From Candidatus Corynebacterium faecigallinarum (GTDB lineage: Bacteria; Actinomycetota; Actinomycetes; Mycobacteriales; Mycobacteriaceae), in assembly GCA_019120175.1 (NCBI GenBank), contig DWVP01000005.1, positions 27,102 through 91,101 of the forward strand: a stretch of DNA of 64,000 nucleotides, in the 5' to 3' direction. Each line of letters begins with the position of its first letter. Position 1 is the stretch's first letter. Shown here piece after piece: positions 53,013-62,077 of the stretch. Both the position numbers and the translations under genes were made by a program. The notes under the pieces are model-generated. The model saw only the letters and a program-made list of their open reading frames with translations. It did no database searches and had not been told where the DNA came from.

Positions 53013-54928
53013 ACACCGCGACCACTGCGAAAACCGTCCTGATCGCCAACCGCGGCGAAATCGCGGTGCGCATCGCCCGCGCCGCCCGTGACCTGGGGAT
53101 CCGCTCGGTCGCGGTGTACTCCGAGCCCGACAACGGCGCGTTGCACACCAGTGTCGCCGACGAGGCCTACGCCCTGCCCGGTTCCACCGGCTCGCAGACC
53201 TACATGAACATTCCCGCGCTGTTGGACATCGCCGCCCGCGTCGGCGCGGACTACGTCCACCCCGGCTACGGCTTCCTGTCGGAGAACGCCGACTTCGCCC
53301 GGGCCGTGGCTGATGCGGGGCTGACCTGGATCGGCCCGACCCCCGGGTCCATCGAGACCCTCGGCGACAAGATGGCCGCCCGGCAGCTGGCAGAATCGGT
53401 CGGCGCACCGCTGGCCCCGGGCACCTCCGAGCCGCTGACATCGTGGGAACAGGCTCACGCCTTCGCCGCCGAGCACGGCCTGCCGGTGGTCATCAAGGCA
53501 GCCTTCGGCGGCGGCGGGCGCGGACTGAAGATCGTCACGAAGGACGACGGGCTGGAGGCGATCGAGGATGCCTTCCACTCCGCCGGTCGTGAGGCCGGTG
53601 AGGCGTTCGGACGCACCGAGTGCTTCGTGGAGAAGTTCCTGGAGACCCCGCGCCACGTTGAGGCACAGGTGCTGGCAGACACCCACGGCAACGTGTCAGT
53701 GGTGGGCTTGCGCGACTGTTCGACACAGCGTCGGTTCCAGAAGCTGGTCGAGGAGGCGCCTGCCCCGTTCTTGACCGAGTCACAGACCGAGGAGATCACC
53801 GAGGGAGCGCGTTCGATCTGTGCCGCGGCCGGATACGTCGGCGCGGGCACGGTGGAGTTCATCGTCGCCGCGGACGGGACGGTGTCCTTCCTGGAGGTCA
53901 ACACCCGCGTGCAGGTCGAGCACCCGGTCACCGAGGAGACCAGCGGGGTGGACATCGTCGCCGAGCAGTTCCGCATCGCCGCCGGCGAGCCGTTGAGCTG
54001 GGTGGCACAGGACGCGCCGGACGCACAGGACGCGCCGTTGGATCCGATGCCACGCGGCCACGCCATCGAATTCCGGATCAACGCCGAGGACGTCGCCAAT
54101 GGTTTCGTCCCCTGCCCCGGCACGGTGACCGAGTTCCGCGTGCCGACGGGCCCGGGCATCCGGGTGGACGCCGGGGTGGTCTCCGGGTCGACGGTGCCAG
54201 GCTTCTACGATTCGATGCTGGGCAAGCTCATCGTGTGGGGACCGACCCGCGCGGTTGCCCTGTCGCGCGCCCGGGCGGCATTGGACGAGTTCGTGATCTC
54301 CGGGGTGCGGACGGTACTGCCCTTCCACCGGTCGATCCTCACCGAACCGGCCTTCACCGCTGTCCCGGTCGACGGCGGGCCCGCCTCCTCGGACTCCTTC
54401 GGCATGTACACCGACTGGGTGGACACCTGCTGGTCGGCGTCCTCCGCCCTGGGTGCGGCAGTCTGTTCCGGGGGCAGCGGGGACACCAGAGACGGGGGCG
54501 GCACCGGCGATGTCGAGGAGGTCTACACCGAGCGCACCGAGATCACGGTGGAGATCGACGGGCAACTGCACCGAGTCGGGATCCCGACGGGGGCACTGGG
54601 CGCGTCTGGCGCCGGACAAGCTGGTGCCGGTGGCCCGGCGACCGGCGATGCCGGCACGTCCGACACAACCGGTGATGCTGGGGCGTCCGACACCGCCGGG
54701 ACCAGCGCAGACGACTCCGGGTCCGCAGTCACGTCCCCCTTCGCCGGCACCGTCGTGGAATGGAAAGCTGCCGACGGTGGGCAGGTGAACAAGGGTGACA
54801 CCGTGGTCATCATCGAGGCGATGAAGATGGAGCGGGCGATCCCCGCCCCGGCCGACGGCGTCCTGCACATCTCTGTCCCCGCTGGCGGGAACGCCACGCG
54901 CGGCGCGATGCTCGGGACCGTCGAATAG
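53009..54928 (+). CDS. Biotin carboxylase-BCCP fusion (acetyl-CoA carboxylase-like)
   Basis: This is a 639-residue protein. The biotin carboxylase part starts VLIANRGEIAVRIARAARDL, with HPGYGFLSENADFA, the Gly-rich ATP loop KAAFGGGGRGLKIV near residue 165, and EVNTRVQVEHPVTEE. The C-terminal domain carries the biotin attachment site EAMKMERAI near residue 605, with Lys as the biotinyl residue. A low-complexity Gly/Ala/Asp/Thr linker of about 50 residues joins them. Standing behind PxpBC, which resembles a carboxyltransferase, it could complete a biotin-dependent carboxylase. ATG 53009 has CAGGAGG and overlaps the previous stop. Confidence 0.92.
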   Translation: MNTATTAKTVLIANRGEIAVRIARAARDLGIRSVAVYSEPDNGALHTSVADEAYALPGSTGSQTYMNIPALLDIAARVGADYVHPGYGFLSENADFARAVADAGLTWIGPTPGSIETLGDKMAARQLAESVGAPLAPGTSEPLTSWEQAHAFAAEHGLPVVIKAAFGGGGRGLKIVTKDDGLEAIEDAFHSAGREAGEAFGRTECFVEKFLETPRHVEAQVLADTHGNVSVVGLRDCSTQRRFQKLVEEAPAPFLTESQTEEITEGARSICAAAGYVGAGTVEFIVAADGTVSFLEVNTRVQVEHPVTEETSGVDIVAEQFRIAAGEPLSWVAQDAPDAQDAPLDPMPRGHAIEFRINAEDVANGFVPCPGTVTEFRVPTGPGIRVDAGVVSGSTVPGFYDSMLGKLIVWGPTRAVALSRARAALDEFVISGVRTVLPFHRSILTEPAFTAVPVDGGPASSDSFGMYTDWVDTCWSASSALGAAVCSGGSGDTRDGGGTGDVEEVYTERTEITVEIDGQLHRVGIPTGALGASGAGQAGAGGPATGDAGTSDTTGDAGASDTAGTSADDSGSAVTSPFAGTVVEWKAADGGQVNKGDTVVIIEAMKMERAIPAPADGVLHISVPAGGNATRGAMLGTVE

Positions 54929-54938
54929 CAGCGTCCTC

Positions 54939-54944
54939 TACACT
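54939..54944 (+). promoter_or_regulatory. Candidate -10 box of the GntR-family gene (leaderless)
   Basis: TACACT lies seven bases before the ATG at 54952, with no ribosome site. The regulator may thus have its own promoter besides read-through from the pxp operon. Confidence 0.35.
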
Positions 54945-54951
54945 GACCAAC

Positions 54952-55602
54952 ATGCGTGCCCAGTCCGTCGCCGCCGCCCTGCGGCAGGCCGTGTCCGCCG
55001 GTGAATACTCCCCCGGCGAGAAGCTCAACGAGGTCATCGTCGCCGAGAAGATGGGAATCTCGCGCAACACCCTGCGTGAGGGCTTCGCCAGCCTCGCCGC
55101 CGAGGGCATCATCGACCGGATCCCGCACCGCGGGGTCTTCATCGCCTCCCCCACCGCCGCGGACGTCCTCAGCCTGTTCCGGGCACGCGCCGTGGTCGAA
55201 CCCGGCGCGGTCCTGTGGGGCACTGAGCTGGACGTCGACGCCCTCGACCGGATCGTGTCCACCGCAGAGGCAGCGGAGACGGCGGACGTGGAGTCGGTGG
55301 ATTCGGTGGATTCGGCGGCGGCGATTGCACTCGCGAACCAGGAGTTCCACCGCACACTCGTCGGCGCCGCCGGGTCCGCCCTACTCGATGAGGAGATGGA
55401 CCGGCTGCTCGCCCGAATGCGCCTGGTGTTCCTCGCCGTGGAACGGGTCCGGCCGAACCTGCACGGTGACTTCGTGGCGGTGAATCGTCAGATCGTGACC
55501 ATGTTGCGGGACGGCGACCGGGACGCTGCGGCGGCGATGCTGCGGGCCTCCCTGGTGGAGACCGGAGAGACCCTGGCGACGATTGTCCACGGCACACGGT
55601 GA
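54952..55602 (+). CDS. GntR family regulator, FCD (FadR-type) subgroup
   Basis: This is a 216-residue regulator with an N-terminal winged helix (residues 4-66; YSPGEKLNEVIVAEKMGISR, NTLREGFASLAAEGIIDRIP) and a C-terminal all-helical FCD ligand domain. The FCD metal-binding residues may include Asp and His in ALANQEFHRTLVGAAGS. It lies 23 bases after the biotin carboxylase gene, so it should be the local repressor of the pxp operon, sensing 5-oxoproline or a related acid. A short VDSVDS repeat is seen near residue 115. Confidence 0.9.
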   Translation: MRAQSVAAALRQAVSAGEYSPGEKLNEVIVAEKMGISRNTLREGFASLAAEGIIDRIPHRGVFIASPTAADVLSLFRARAVVEPGAVLWGTELDVDALDRIVSTAEAAETADVESVDSVDSAAAIALANQEFHRTLVGAAGSALLDEEMDRLLARMRLVFLAVERVRPNLHGDFVAVNRQIVTMLRDGDRDAAAAMLRASLVETGETLATIVHGTR

Positions 55603-55744
55603 CTGTCCAGCACACCACTCTTGTTTTCTTCTCGCCCCGTCATCGAAGTGTGCAGAGCGTCATCGAAGAATGTCATCCAGGCGCCTGAAGGCGACAAACT
55701 GCAATGACACTGGGCACTCTCCGATGACGCACCTGTGCCGATGA

Positions 55745-56875
55745 TCAGCCGCCACAGAACGCCCCGGCGTCCCCGGACTGGAGGAACTGCAGGACAGCGT
55801 CGCGGTACGGAGCGACGTTCATCCCCGCCGATGACAACCACTCGTCCGAGTAGTACTTGTCGAGGTAGCGCTCGCCGGAGTCGCAGATCAGCGAGACCAC
55901 GCTGCCTTTTTCGCCGGCCTCCACCATCTCTGCGACGATACGCAGCGCCGCCCACAGGCCGGTGCCGGTCGACCCACCGGCGCGGATGCCGGTGGCCTGC
56001 TCCAAGGCGTGGACCGTGCCGATCGCCGCAGCGTCCGGCACGCTCATCATCCGGTCGACGACACCGCCGCTGAAACTGGGTTCCACACGCTGGCGTCCGA
56101 TGCCCTCGATCCGCGACGGAGCGTCGGTGACCAGGGAGGTGTCCCCCGCCGACCACCCCGGGAAGAACGCGGAATTCTCCGGGTCCGCGACGCACAGCCC
56201 GGTCATCCGCCCGGTGTAGCGCACGTAGCGTCCCAGCGTGGAGGACGTTCCGCCGGTGCCGGCGGTCGCCACTATCCAGCGCGGATCCGGGAACCGTTCC
56301 ATCTCCATCTGCCGGAAGATCGACTCGGCGATGTTGTTGTTCCCGCGCCAGTCCGTGGCCCGCTCGGCGTAGGTGAACTGGTCCATGTAGTGCCCGCCGG
56401 TCTCCTCGGCGATCTGCGCGGCCACCTCGTAGACCGCCGATGGGTCATCGACGAAGCGGACCTCCGCCCCGTAGGACCTGATCAGACGCACCTTCTCCGC
56501 GCTGGTCGAGGCGGCGACGACGGTGATGAACGGGACGCCCACCAGCCGGGCGAAGTACGCCTCGGAGATCGCCGTGGAACCGGAGGACGCCTCGACGACC
56601 GGTGCGTCCTGCCTGATCCAGCCGTTCGCCAGGCCGTAGAGGAACAGCGAGCGGGCCAGCCGATGCTTCAGCGAACCGGTCGGGTGCGTGGTCTCGTCCT
56701 TGAGGTAGAGGTCCACGCCGAGGTGCCGCGGCAGGGGCACGGTGAGCAGGTGCGTGTCCGCCGACCGCTGCTGGTCGGCCTGCACCGTCCGGATCGCCTC
56801 GGCCACCCAGCGACGGGCGTCGGCGTCGTAGCGGTCGATGTCCCGGTTGTGCCTGGTTGCTGCAGCGTCTGTCAT
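55745..56875 (-). CDS. cds1: L-cysteine desulfhydrase Cds1-type PLP enzyme
   Basis: This is a 376-residue PLP enzyme of the cysteine synthase fold. The PLP Lys is in [18 protein letters not shown] near residue 80, the phosphate-binding loop is [15 protein letters not shown] near residue 225, and [20 protein letters not shown] is the substrate loop. It is most like mycobacterial Cds1, which releases H2S, pyruvate and ammonia from cysteine, rather than CysK or CysM. ATG 56875 precedes the conserved part; the frame extends to 56914. It is convergent with the GntR gene and divergent from the unknown gene at 57.0 kb. Confidence 0.85.
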   Translation of the reverse strand: MTDAAATRHNRDIDRYDADARRWVAEAIRTVQADQQRSADTHLLTVPLPRHLGVDLYLKDETTHPTGSLKHRLARSLFLYGLANGWIRQDAPVVEASSGSTAISEAYFARLVGVPFITVVAASTSAEKVRLIRSYGAEVRFVDDPSAVYEVAAQIAEETGGHYMDQFTYAERATDWRGNNNIAESIFRQMEMERFPDPRWIVATAGTGGTSSTLGRYVRYTGRMTGLCVADPENSAFFPGWSAGDTSLVTDAPSRIEGIGRQRVEPSFSGGVVDRMMSVPDAAAIGTVHALEQATGIRAGGSTGTGLWAALRIVAEMVEAGEKGSVVSLICDSGERYLDKYYSDEWLSSAGMNVAPYRDAVLQFLQSGDAGAFCGG

Positions 56876-57026
56876 GGGTCCCGAGTGTAGTTTAGGACGC
56901 TGCGAGCGGGTCACCGCGGACGTGTCGTCACGGTGTTCGAAGATTGCCGTTGGATGCTCAGCGGTGTCCGGACGGGGACTAGACTGGCCACATCACTTTT
57001 GTTTCACCACACACCGGGGAGAACCC

Positions 57027-58367
57027 ATGACCGACAACGCCGGAGCGTCCGGAGAACTCCAGCTGATCAAGGACGATGAAGGGCTCGCCGTCATCGGCGA
57101 AGCCTCATTGGTGGAGGCGTTCTGCGGGTCCCTCGAGTTGACGGACAAGACCCCGGTACGGAACCTCGGCAGCCGGCTCGGGAACATGTCCAGCATGGCA
57201 GGCGCAGGTTCCCGGTACATGGAGAACTCCGGCCGCTGGCTGAAGCTGACCGAGGAGTCCGCTGCCGCACTCAAGACCGCCTCGATGACGCAGAGCAAGA
57301 CCACTGGGAACTACTTCGCGATCCTGCGTTCCTCTGACGGGAAGATCGCCGAGAACCTGCAGTTCGTCAAGTCCTCCACGGGTATCGCCGCGCTGGCCAG
57401 CCCAGCGGCACTGGCAGCTGCCGCCGCCATGCTGAACCAGATGGCATCGCAGCAGACGATCGACGAGATCAAGGACTACTTGGCCGAAATCGACCGGAAG
57501 GTCGACGATGTCCTGAGGAACCAGACCATCGACGTCGTCTCGAAGATGTACGGGGTGGGTGACATCATCGATGACGCCTTCATCGTCCGGGACTCGGTCG
57601 GGCACGTCTCGGGCACCACCTGGTCGAAGGTGCAGAACTCCGCGAGCATTCTCTCCGGCACCCGGCGCTACGCCCTGCAGCAGCTCTCCGACATCACCAC
57701 CCGGATCGAGTCGGAGAAGGACCTCGGTGACCTGGCGAAACTGCTGGCCACTGCGCACGGCGAGATCAAGGACTGGCTGGTCGTCCTCGCCCGCTGCCTG
57801 CAGCTGTGCGAGGAGTTCGACAGTCTGGAGCTCGACCGGGTGGCGCAGACCGAACCCGAGAACGTGGAGATCCACCGGCAGGGTCTGCAGACAGCCCGGG
57901 ACAAGCGGTGGCGGCAGGTCGCCGAGGTCACGACCGGCCTGCTGGACCGGATCGACGCCGCCGCACAACGCGCAAACAGCAAGGTCCTGCTGCAGCCCCT
58001 CCCCGCGGGTCGTGTCGTCCGTTCGGGAAATCACCTCACGACCAGCGTCATCGACTTCCAGGAGAGTCTCGGCCTGACCGAGGAGCGGAACCAGGTCACG
58101 GCCCGCCGGTGGCTCTCCGCCGCCGGTGATGCCAAGGACTCCGTTGTCGATGGCGCAGGCAATGCGAAGGACGCCGTCGTCGGTGGCGCGGTCAGCGCAG
58201 GCAGTCGGCTGGCCCGCGGGTTCAGGGCCTTCAAGGACGCGGTGAAGGAAGACCCCTCTGTCGCGAAGAAGGGGAAGAAGGAGCTGGAGGGCGAAGATCG
58301 TCGCCCCGAGCTCGACCCACCGTCAGATGCAGACACCGCCGCAGACGCATCCCAGCCGACCAACTGA
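57027..58367 (+). CDS. Unrecognised 446-residue protein
   Basis: I do not recognise this family. The start ATG has GGGGAGAA seven bases upstream and a -10-like TAGACT lies about 45 bases before it. There is no signal peptide. Residues about 112-137 form a hydrophobic Ala-rich stretch (GIAALASPAALAAAAAMLNQ) followed directly by a charged helical region (IDEIKDYLAEIDRKVDDVLR), so a membrane-inserting or hairpin helix next to a coiled coil is likely. A second long helical region spans residues 215-330, followed by AKDSVVDGAGNAKDAVVGGA, an amphipathic repeat, and a Lys-rich then acidic tail. The overall pattern of long helices around a hydrophobic hairpin recalls helical pore-forming or stress membrane proteins, but this is only a resemblance. 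Confidence 0.75.
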   Translation: MTDNAGASGELQLIKDDEGLAVIGEASLVEAFCGSLELTDKTPVRNLGSRLGNMSSMAGAGSRYMENSGRWLKLTEESAAALKTASMTQSKTTGNYFAILRSSDGKIAENLQFVKSSTGIAALASPAALAAAAAMLNQMASQQTIDEIKDYLAEIDRKVDDVLRNQTIDVVSKMYGVGDIIDDAFIVRDSVGHVSGTTWSKVQNSASILSGTRRYALQQLSDITTRIESEKDLGDLAKLLATAHGEIKDWLVVLARCLQLCEEFDSLELDRVAQTEPENVEIHRQGLQTARDKRWRQVAEVTTGLLDRIDAAAQRANSKVLLQPLPAGRVVRSGNHLTTSVIDFQESLGLTEERNQVTARRWLSAAGDAKDSVVDGAGNAKDAVVGGAVSAGSRLARGFRAFKDAVKEDPSVAKKGKKELEGEDRRPELDPPSDADTAADASQPTN

Positions 58368-58378
58368 CCAGCTGACCG

Positions 58379-59407
58379 TCAGAAGCGCTGCATCCACTCC
58401 GCGTCGTCAGCCACCCGGCGACGCCACACGTCAGGGGCACCGATGATGTGCTCGGACAGGTAGGAACGGAACTCGTGGCCGGGGGCGCAGCCGTCGAAGA
58501 ACGCCGCGACGTCCTCGGCCGAGGTTCCGCGGGTGTCCTCCGAGGCGACCGACACCAGGGTCGGCACGTCGGCCAGGGACGGGGCGTCCTGTTCGAGGGC
58601 GGGCGTGATCCGCGGGGTCATCGCCAGCAGGAAGGCAGCGTCCTCCACGACGTCGCGCGCCAGGCCGAAGCCGGAGCCGAAGGTGATCAGGCCGACGCGG
58701 TCCACCGATGCAGAAGCGGCAGCGCGCTCCCCCACCAACTCCCCGGCACGCTCCTGCACCTCGCGGAAGGCCCCGGCTATCGCCGCCCGGGTCGCCGTCT
58801 CTGAGGGCTCGGCACCCTCACCTGCCGCATACCCTGGCAGCGGGTACACCAGATCCACCACCGTCACCCCGGATTTCTCCGCCAGTGCGGCGAACAGCGG
58901 CAGCCACAGCTGGTCGTGGGCCTCGGCATCGCCGAACCAGCCCGGCCCACCGTGCAGGCTCACTGCCACCGCCCCGGTCGGCTCCGAGGGACGCAGCAGC
59001 GTGCCCGACAGCCCCGCCACGGTGACCGCCGAAGCGTCCGGCCCGGTCTTCAGGAACGTCGAGGTCGGCATCGCGTGGTCCAGCCCCGCGCCCAACACCA
59101 GCAGACTGCAGTGGGTGATCAGGTCGGGGACCCGAGCCCACATCCGCTCGGTGTCGTCCTTCAGCGCGGTCAGGTCCGAACCGGTCACACCGGCGCCCTC
59201 GTCGGTGGTCAGCGAGTTCCAGATCTCCGGGTAGTTGTCCTCGAAGTAGTTCAGCAGCTGGGTGAGCTGGGCCCGCGGGCTGATACCCTCCCTCCCGGCC
59301 TGGGCGTCCACCGGATGCCCCTTCGGCAGGTCGGCGGGGTCGGTCTGCTGCAGTGCAATGGTCTGGTCGGGATGAATCCCGGTCGCGGTGATCGGCTGCG
59401 TGGTCAT
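58379..59407 (-). CDS. Alpha/beta hydrolase fold protein with atypical nucleophile region
   Basis: The 342-residue protein has the alpha/beta hydrolase sequence VAVSLHGGPGWFGD near residue 153, with the HGG oxyanion segment, followed by VTVVDLVYPLPGYAAGEG. At the place of the GxSxG elbow the sequence reads LITFGSGFGLA, so a Ser is present but the flanking small residues are replaced by Phe. A late His is in LSEHIIGAPD. The N-terminal 140 residues do not resemble a family I know. ATG 59407 is preceded by a -10 box, six bases away, shared with the divergent aminotransferase gene. Confidence 0.75.
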   Translation of the reverse strand: MTTQPITATGIHPDQTIALQQTDPADLPKGHPVDAQAGREGISPRAQLTQLLNYFEDNYPEIWNSLTTDEGAGVTGSDLTALKDDTERMWARVPDLITHCSLLVLGAGLDHAMPTSTFLKTGPDASAVTVAGLSGTLLRPSEPTGAVAVSLHGGPGWFGDAEAHDQLWLPLFAALAEKSGVTVVDLVYPLPGYAAGEGAEPSETATRAAIAGAFREVQERAGELVGERAAASASVDRVGLITFGSGFGLARDVVEDAAFLLAMTPRITPALEQDAPSLADVPTLVSVASEDTRGTSAEDVAAFFDGCAPGHEFRSYLSEHIIGAPDVWRRRVADDAEWMQRF

Positions 59408-59411
59408 GGCA

Positions 59412-59422
59412 CCATAGTATGG
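59412..59422. promoter_or_regulatory. Shared divergent -10 element between the hydrolase and aminotransferase genes
   Basis: CCATAGTATGG is an 11-base palindrome centred in a 19-base gap between two start codons. Read rightward it gives TAGTAT (59415-59420), six bases before ATG 59427; read leftward it gives TACTAT (59419-59414), six bases before ATG 59407. Both mRNAs would be leaderless. Confidence 0.55.
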
Positions 59423-59426
59423 CGGC

Positions 59427-60713
59427 ATGGCTGACAACGAATACACCGCCCGTCCGGCGACCCGTGTCGCCGGCATCGGTCCCACCATCTTCGCCACGAT
59501 CACCGCCGAGGCCGTGCGCACCGGTGCGGCGAACCTGGGCCAGGGTTTCCCCGACGAGGACGGCCCCGCCGAGATGCTGGAGCGTGCCGCCGCGGAGATC
59601 ACCGGCGGAAACAACCAGTACGGCCCCGGCCCTGGCCTGCCCGTCCTGCGCCAGGCGGTCGCCGCCGACCGGGCCCGCCGGCTGAACCACCACGTCACCG
59701 CCGACGAGGTCATCGTCACCGTCGGTGCGACCGAGGGCATCGCAGCCTCCATCCTGGGGCTGGTGGACCCGGGGCGTGAGGTCGTCGTCCTGGAACCCAC
59801 CTACGACGCCTACACCGCCGCGATCAACCTGGCCGGCGCGACCGCCCGGCCCGTCCGTCTACTGCTGGAGCCGGATGCAGAGGGTGTGCGTCGCTGGCGG
59901 CTGGACCGTGAATCCTTCGCCGCGGCGGTGCAGGACTCCCCGGCAGCCGTGCTGCTGAACACCCCACACAACCCGACCGGAACGGTGCTGGGCCGCGAGG
60001 ACCTGGAGTTCATCGCCGACTGCGTGCGGGGCACGGAGGTCGTGGTGATCACCGACGAGGTCTACGAGCGCCTCGCCTTCGACCGGCCACACATCCCCTT
60101 CGCCACCCTGGACGGGATGGCGGCACAGACGGTCACCCTGTCGAGCGCGGCGAAGAGCTTCAACGTCACCGGGTGGAAGACCGGCTGGGCGGTCGGGCCG
60201 TCCCACCTGCTGGGGCCGGTGACCGCGGCAAAGCAGTTCCTGTCCTACGTCGGGGTGACCCCGCTGCAGCCGGCGGTGGCCTGGGCACTGGAGCACGCCG
60301 ACGACTGGTCGCGTGAGTGGACCGACACCCTGGCCGGACGCCGCGACGTCCTCACCAAGGCACTGCAGGACGCCGGGATGGAGGTCCTCGGCAGCGACGG
60401 GACGTACTTCCTGATCACCGACATCGCCCCGCTGGGGCTGACCGGCAGCGACAGCGCTGCCGGCGCCGACGGCGCCGACGGCGCCGGGGAACAGCCGATG
60501 ACCGGGGCGGAGTTCTGCCGCCGCCTGCCTGCCGTGGCGGGGGTGGCGGCGATCCCGGTGAGTGCCTTCGTCACCCCGGACGCCGCCGCAGACCCGGATG
60601 ATCCCACCCAGACACTGGTGCGCTGGACGTTCTGCAAGAACGACAGCACACTGGAGACAGCCATCCAGCGACTCCAGGGCGATCTCCGCGCCGCATTCCA
60701 CGGGGGCGGATAA
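59427..60713 (+). CDS. PLP-dependent aminotransferase, class I/II (DapC-like)
   Basis: This is a 428-residue aminotransferase. It shows LGQGFPDEDGPAEMLERAA, NQYGPGPGLPVLRQAVA, VTVGATEGIAASILGL, LLNTPHNPTGTVLGREDLEF, and the PLP Lys in LSSAAKSFNVTGWKTGWAVG. This group includes N-succinyldiaminopimelate aminotransferase DapC and kynurenine or methionine aminotransferases; mycobacteria have a DapC-annotated relative. The exact substrate is unsettled. An insert of repeated GAD (60465-60487) sits near residue 350. It is divergent from the hydrolase with a minimal shared promoter. Confidence 0.88.
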   Translation: MADNEYTARPATRVAGIGPTIFATITAEAVRTGAANLGQGFPDEDGPAEMLERAAAEITGGNNQYGPGPGLPVLRQAVAADRARRLNHHVTADEVIVTVGATEGIAASILGLVDPGREVVVLEPTYDAYTAAINLAGATARPVRLLLEPDAEGVRRWRLDRESFAAAVQDSPAAVLLNTPHNPTGTVLGREDLEFIADCVRGTEVVVITDEVYERLAFDRPHIPFATLDGMAAQTVTLSSAAKSFNVTGWKTGWAVGPSHLLGPVTAAKQFLSYVGVTPLQPAVAWALEHADDWSREWTDTLAGRRDVLTKALQDAGMEVLGSDGTYFLITDIAPLGLTGSDSAAGADGADGAGEQPMTGAEFCRRLPAVAGVAAIPVSAFVTPDAAADPDDPTQTLVRWTFCKNDSTLETAIQRLQGDLRAAFHGGG

Positions 60714-60733
60714 GCCACGAATGAACCGCTCGG

Positions 60734-60739
60734 TCTAGA
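60734..60739 (+). promoter_or_regulatory. Candidate -10 box of the MetE-like gene pair
   Basis: TAGAAT lies 76 bases before the first MetE-like ATG. It is the best -10 match in the 102-base gap after the aminotransferase gene. Confidence 0.35.
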
Positions 60740-60815
60740 ATTACCCCTCAGATACCCGGCCGTAGCTCTCCGCACCCGACCTCGCCTGCACCAGCCCGAC
60801 CGCCAAGGAATCACC

Positions 60816-62027
60816 ATGACCCAGAAGATCCGTACCACCCACGTGGGATCCCTGCCCCGCACCCCTGAACTGTTGGAAGCCTACGCCCGAACCACCATCA
60901 GGGAGATGGGCGCAGAGGAGTTCAACGAGATCCTCCAGGCCTCCGTCGACGTCGTCGTCCGGCGCCAGCTCGACCTTGGCCTCGACATCATCAACGACGG
61001 CGAGTATGGCCACCTCTCCTCCGGCGCCGTCGACTTCGGTGCCTGGTGGAGCTACATTTTCCCGCGCCTGGGCGGACTGCGCGCCCCGCAGCCGGGTGAA
61101 TGGGTCGAGATGGACGTCGTACGCTCCTCCCCCGGCGACGTCCGGCTGACCAGCATGACCGACCGTCGGGACTGGACCGCCTTCCGCGAGGCCTACAACG
61201 ACCCGGAGTCCGGCTGCCTGCTCGGCGAACCACTGAGCGTCCCGACCTTCACCGGCCCGGTGTCCTACATCGGGCAGGACGCCGTCGCCGCCGACGTCAA
61301 CGGCCTCACCGCCGCCCTGGACCGGGCCGGCCACGACCGCAGGGACGCCTTCGTCGCCGCGATCTCCCCCGGCTCCGCCGCCCGGCTGGCCAATGAGCAC
61401 TTCGACACCGAGGACGAGATCGTCGACGCCTGCGCCCGCGCCCTCAACGAGGAGTACCGGACCATCGCCGATGCCGGCTTCACCGTCCAGATCGACGCAC
61501 CCGACCTCGCCGAGGCCTGGGACCAGATCAACCCGGAGCCGTCCATCGCCGACTACCAGGCATGGATCGGCAAGCGCATCGACGCGATCAACACCGCGCT
61601 CGAGGGCGTACCTCGGGAGCAGGCCCGCCTGCACATCTGCTGGGGTTCCTGGCACGGCCCGCACACCACTGACGTGCCCTTCGGCGCCATCGTCGACGAG
61701 TGCCTGCGCGCCGACGTCTCCGGCCTGACCTTCGAGGGCGCCAGCCCCCGCCACGGGCACGAATGGCGGGTCTGGTCCGAGCACCAGCTGCCGGAGAACA
61801 CACTGATCTACCCTGGTGTGGTCTGCCACTCGACCAATGTCGTGGAGCACCCCCGGCTGATCGCCGACCGCATCCTGCAGTACGCCGACCTCGTCGGGCC
61901 GGAGAACGTCATCGCCTCCACCGACTGCGGACTGGGCGGACGCCTGCACCCGCAGATCGCCTGGGCGAAGTTGCAGGCCCTGGTCGAGGGCGCGGAGATC
62001 GCCACGCGCGAGATCAACGGCAACTAG
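60816..62027 (+). CDS. MetE C-terminal-domain-like methyltransferase, copy 1
   Basis: This 403-residue protein corresponds to the catalytic (C-terminal) half of cobalamin-independent methionine synthase. It opens with IRTTHVGSLPRTPELLEA, and the zinc site is intact: HxC in RLHICWGSWHGPHT, Glu in LTFEGASPRHGHEW and Cys in VIASTDCGLGGR. It lacks the N-terminal half of MetE, as do archaeal-type methyltransferases that use a different methyl donor, so homocysteine may be the acceptor but the donor is unknown. A close paralogue of the same length follows after 50 bases. Confidence 0.85.
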   Translation: MTQKIRTTHVGSLPRTPELLEAYARTTIREMGAEEFNEILQASVDVVVRRQLDLGLDIINDGEYGHLSSGAVDFGAWWSYIFPRLGGLRAPQPGEWVEMDVVRSSPGDVRLTSMTDRRDWTAFREAYNDPESGCLLGEPLSVPTFTGPVSYIGQDAVAADVNGLTAALDRAGHDRRDAFVAAISPGSAARLANEHFDTEDEIVDACARALNEEYRTIADAGFTVQIDAPDLAEAWDQINPEPSIADYQAWIGKRIDAINTALEGVPREQARLHICWGSWHGPHTTDVPFGAIVDECLRADVSGLTFEGASPRHGHEWRVWSEHQLPENTLIYPGVVCHSTNVVEHPRLIADRILQYADLVGPENVIASTDCGLGGRLHPQIAWAKLQALVEGAEIATREINGN

Positions 62028-62077
62028 CGCCTAAACAACCAGTACATCAACGAGAGAACCGGAGAACCAGAACAACC

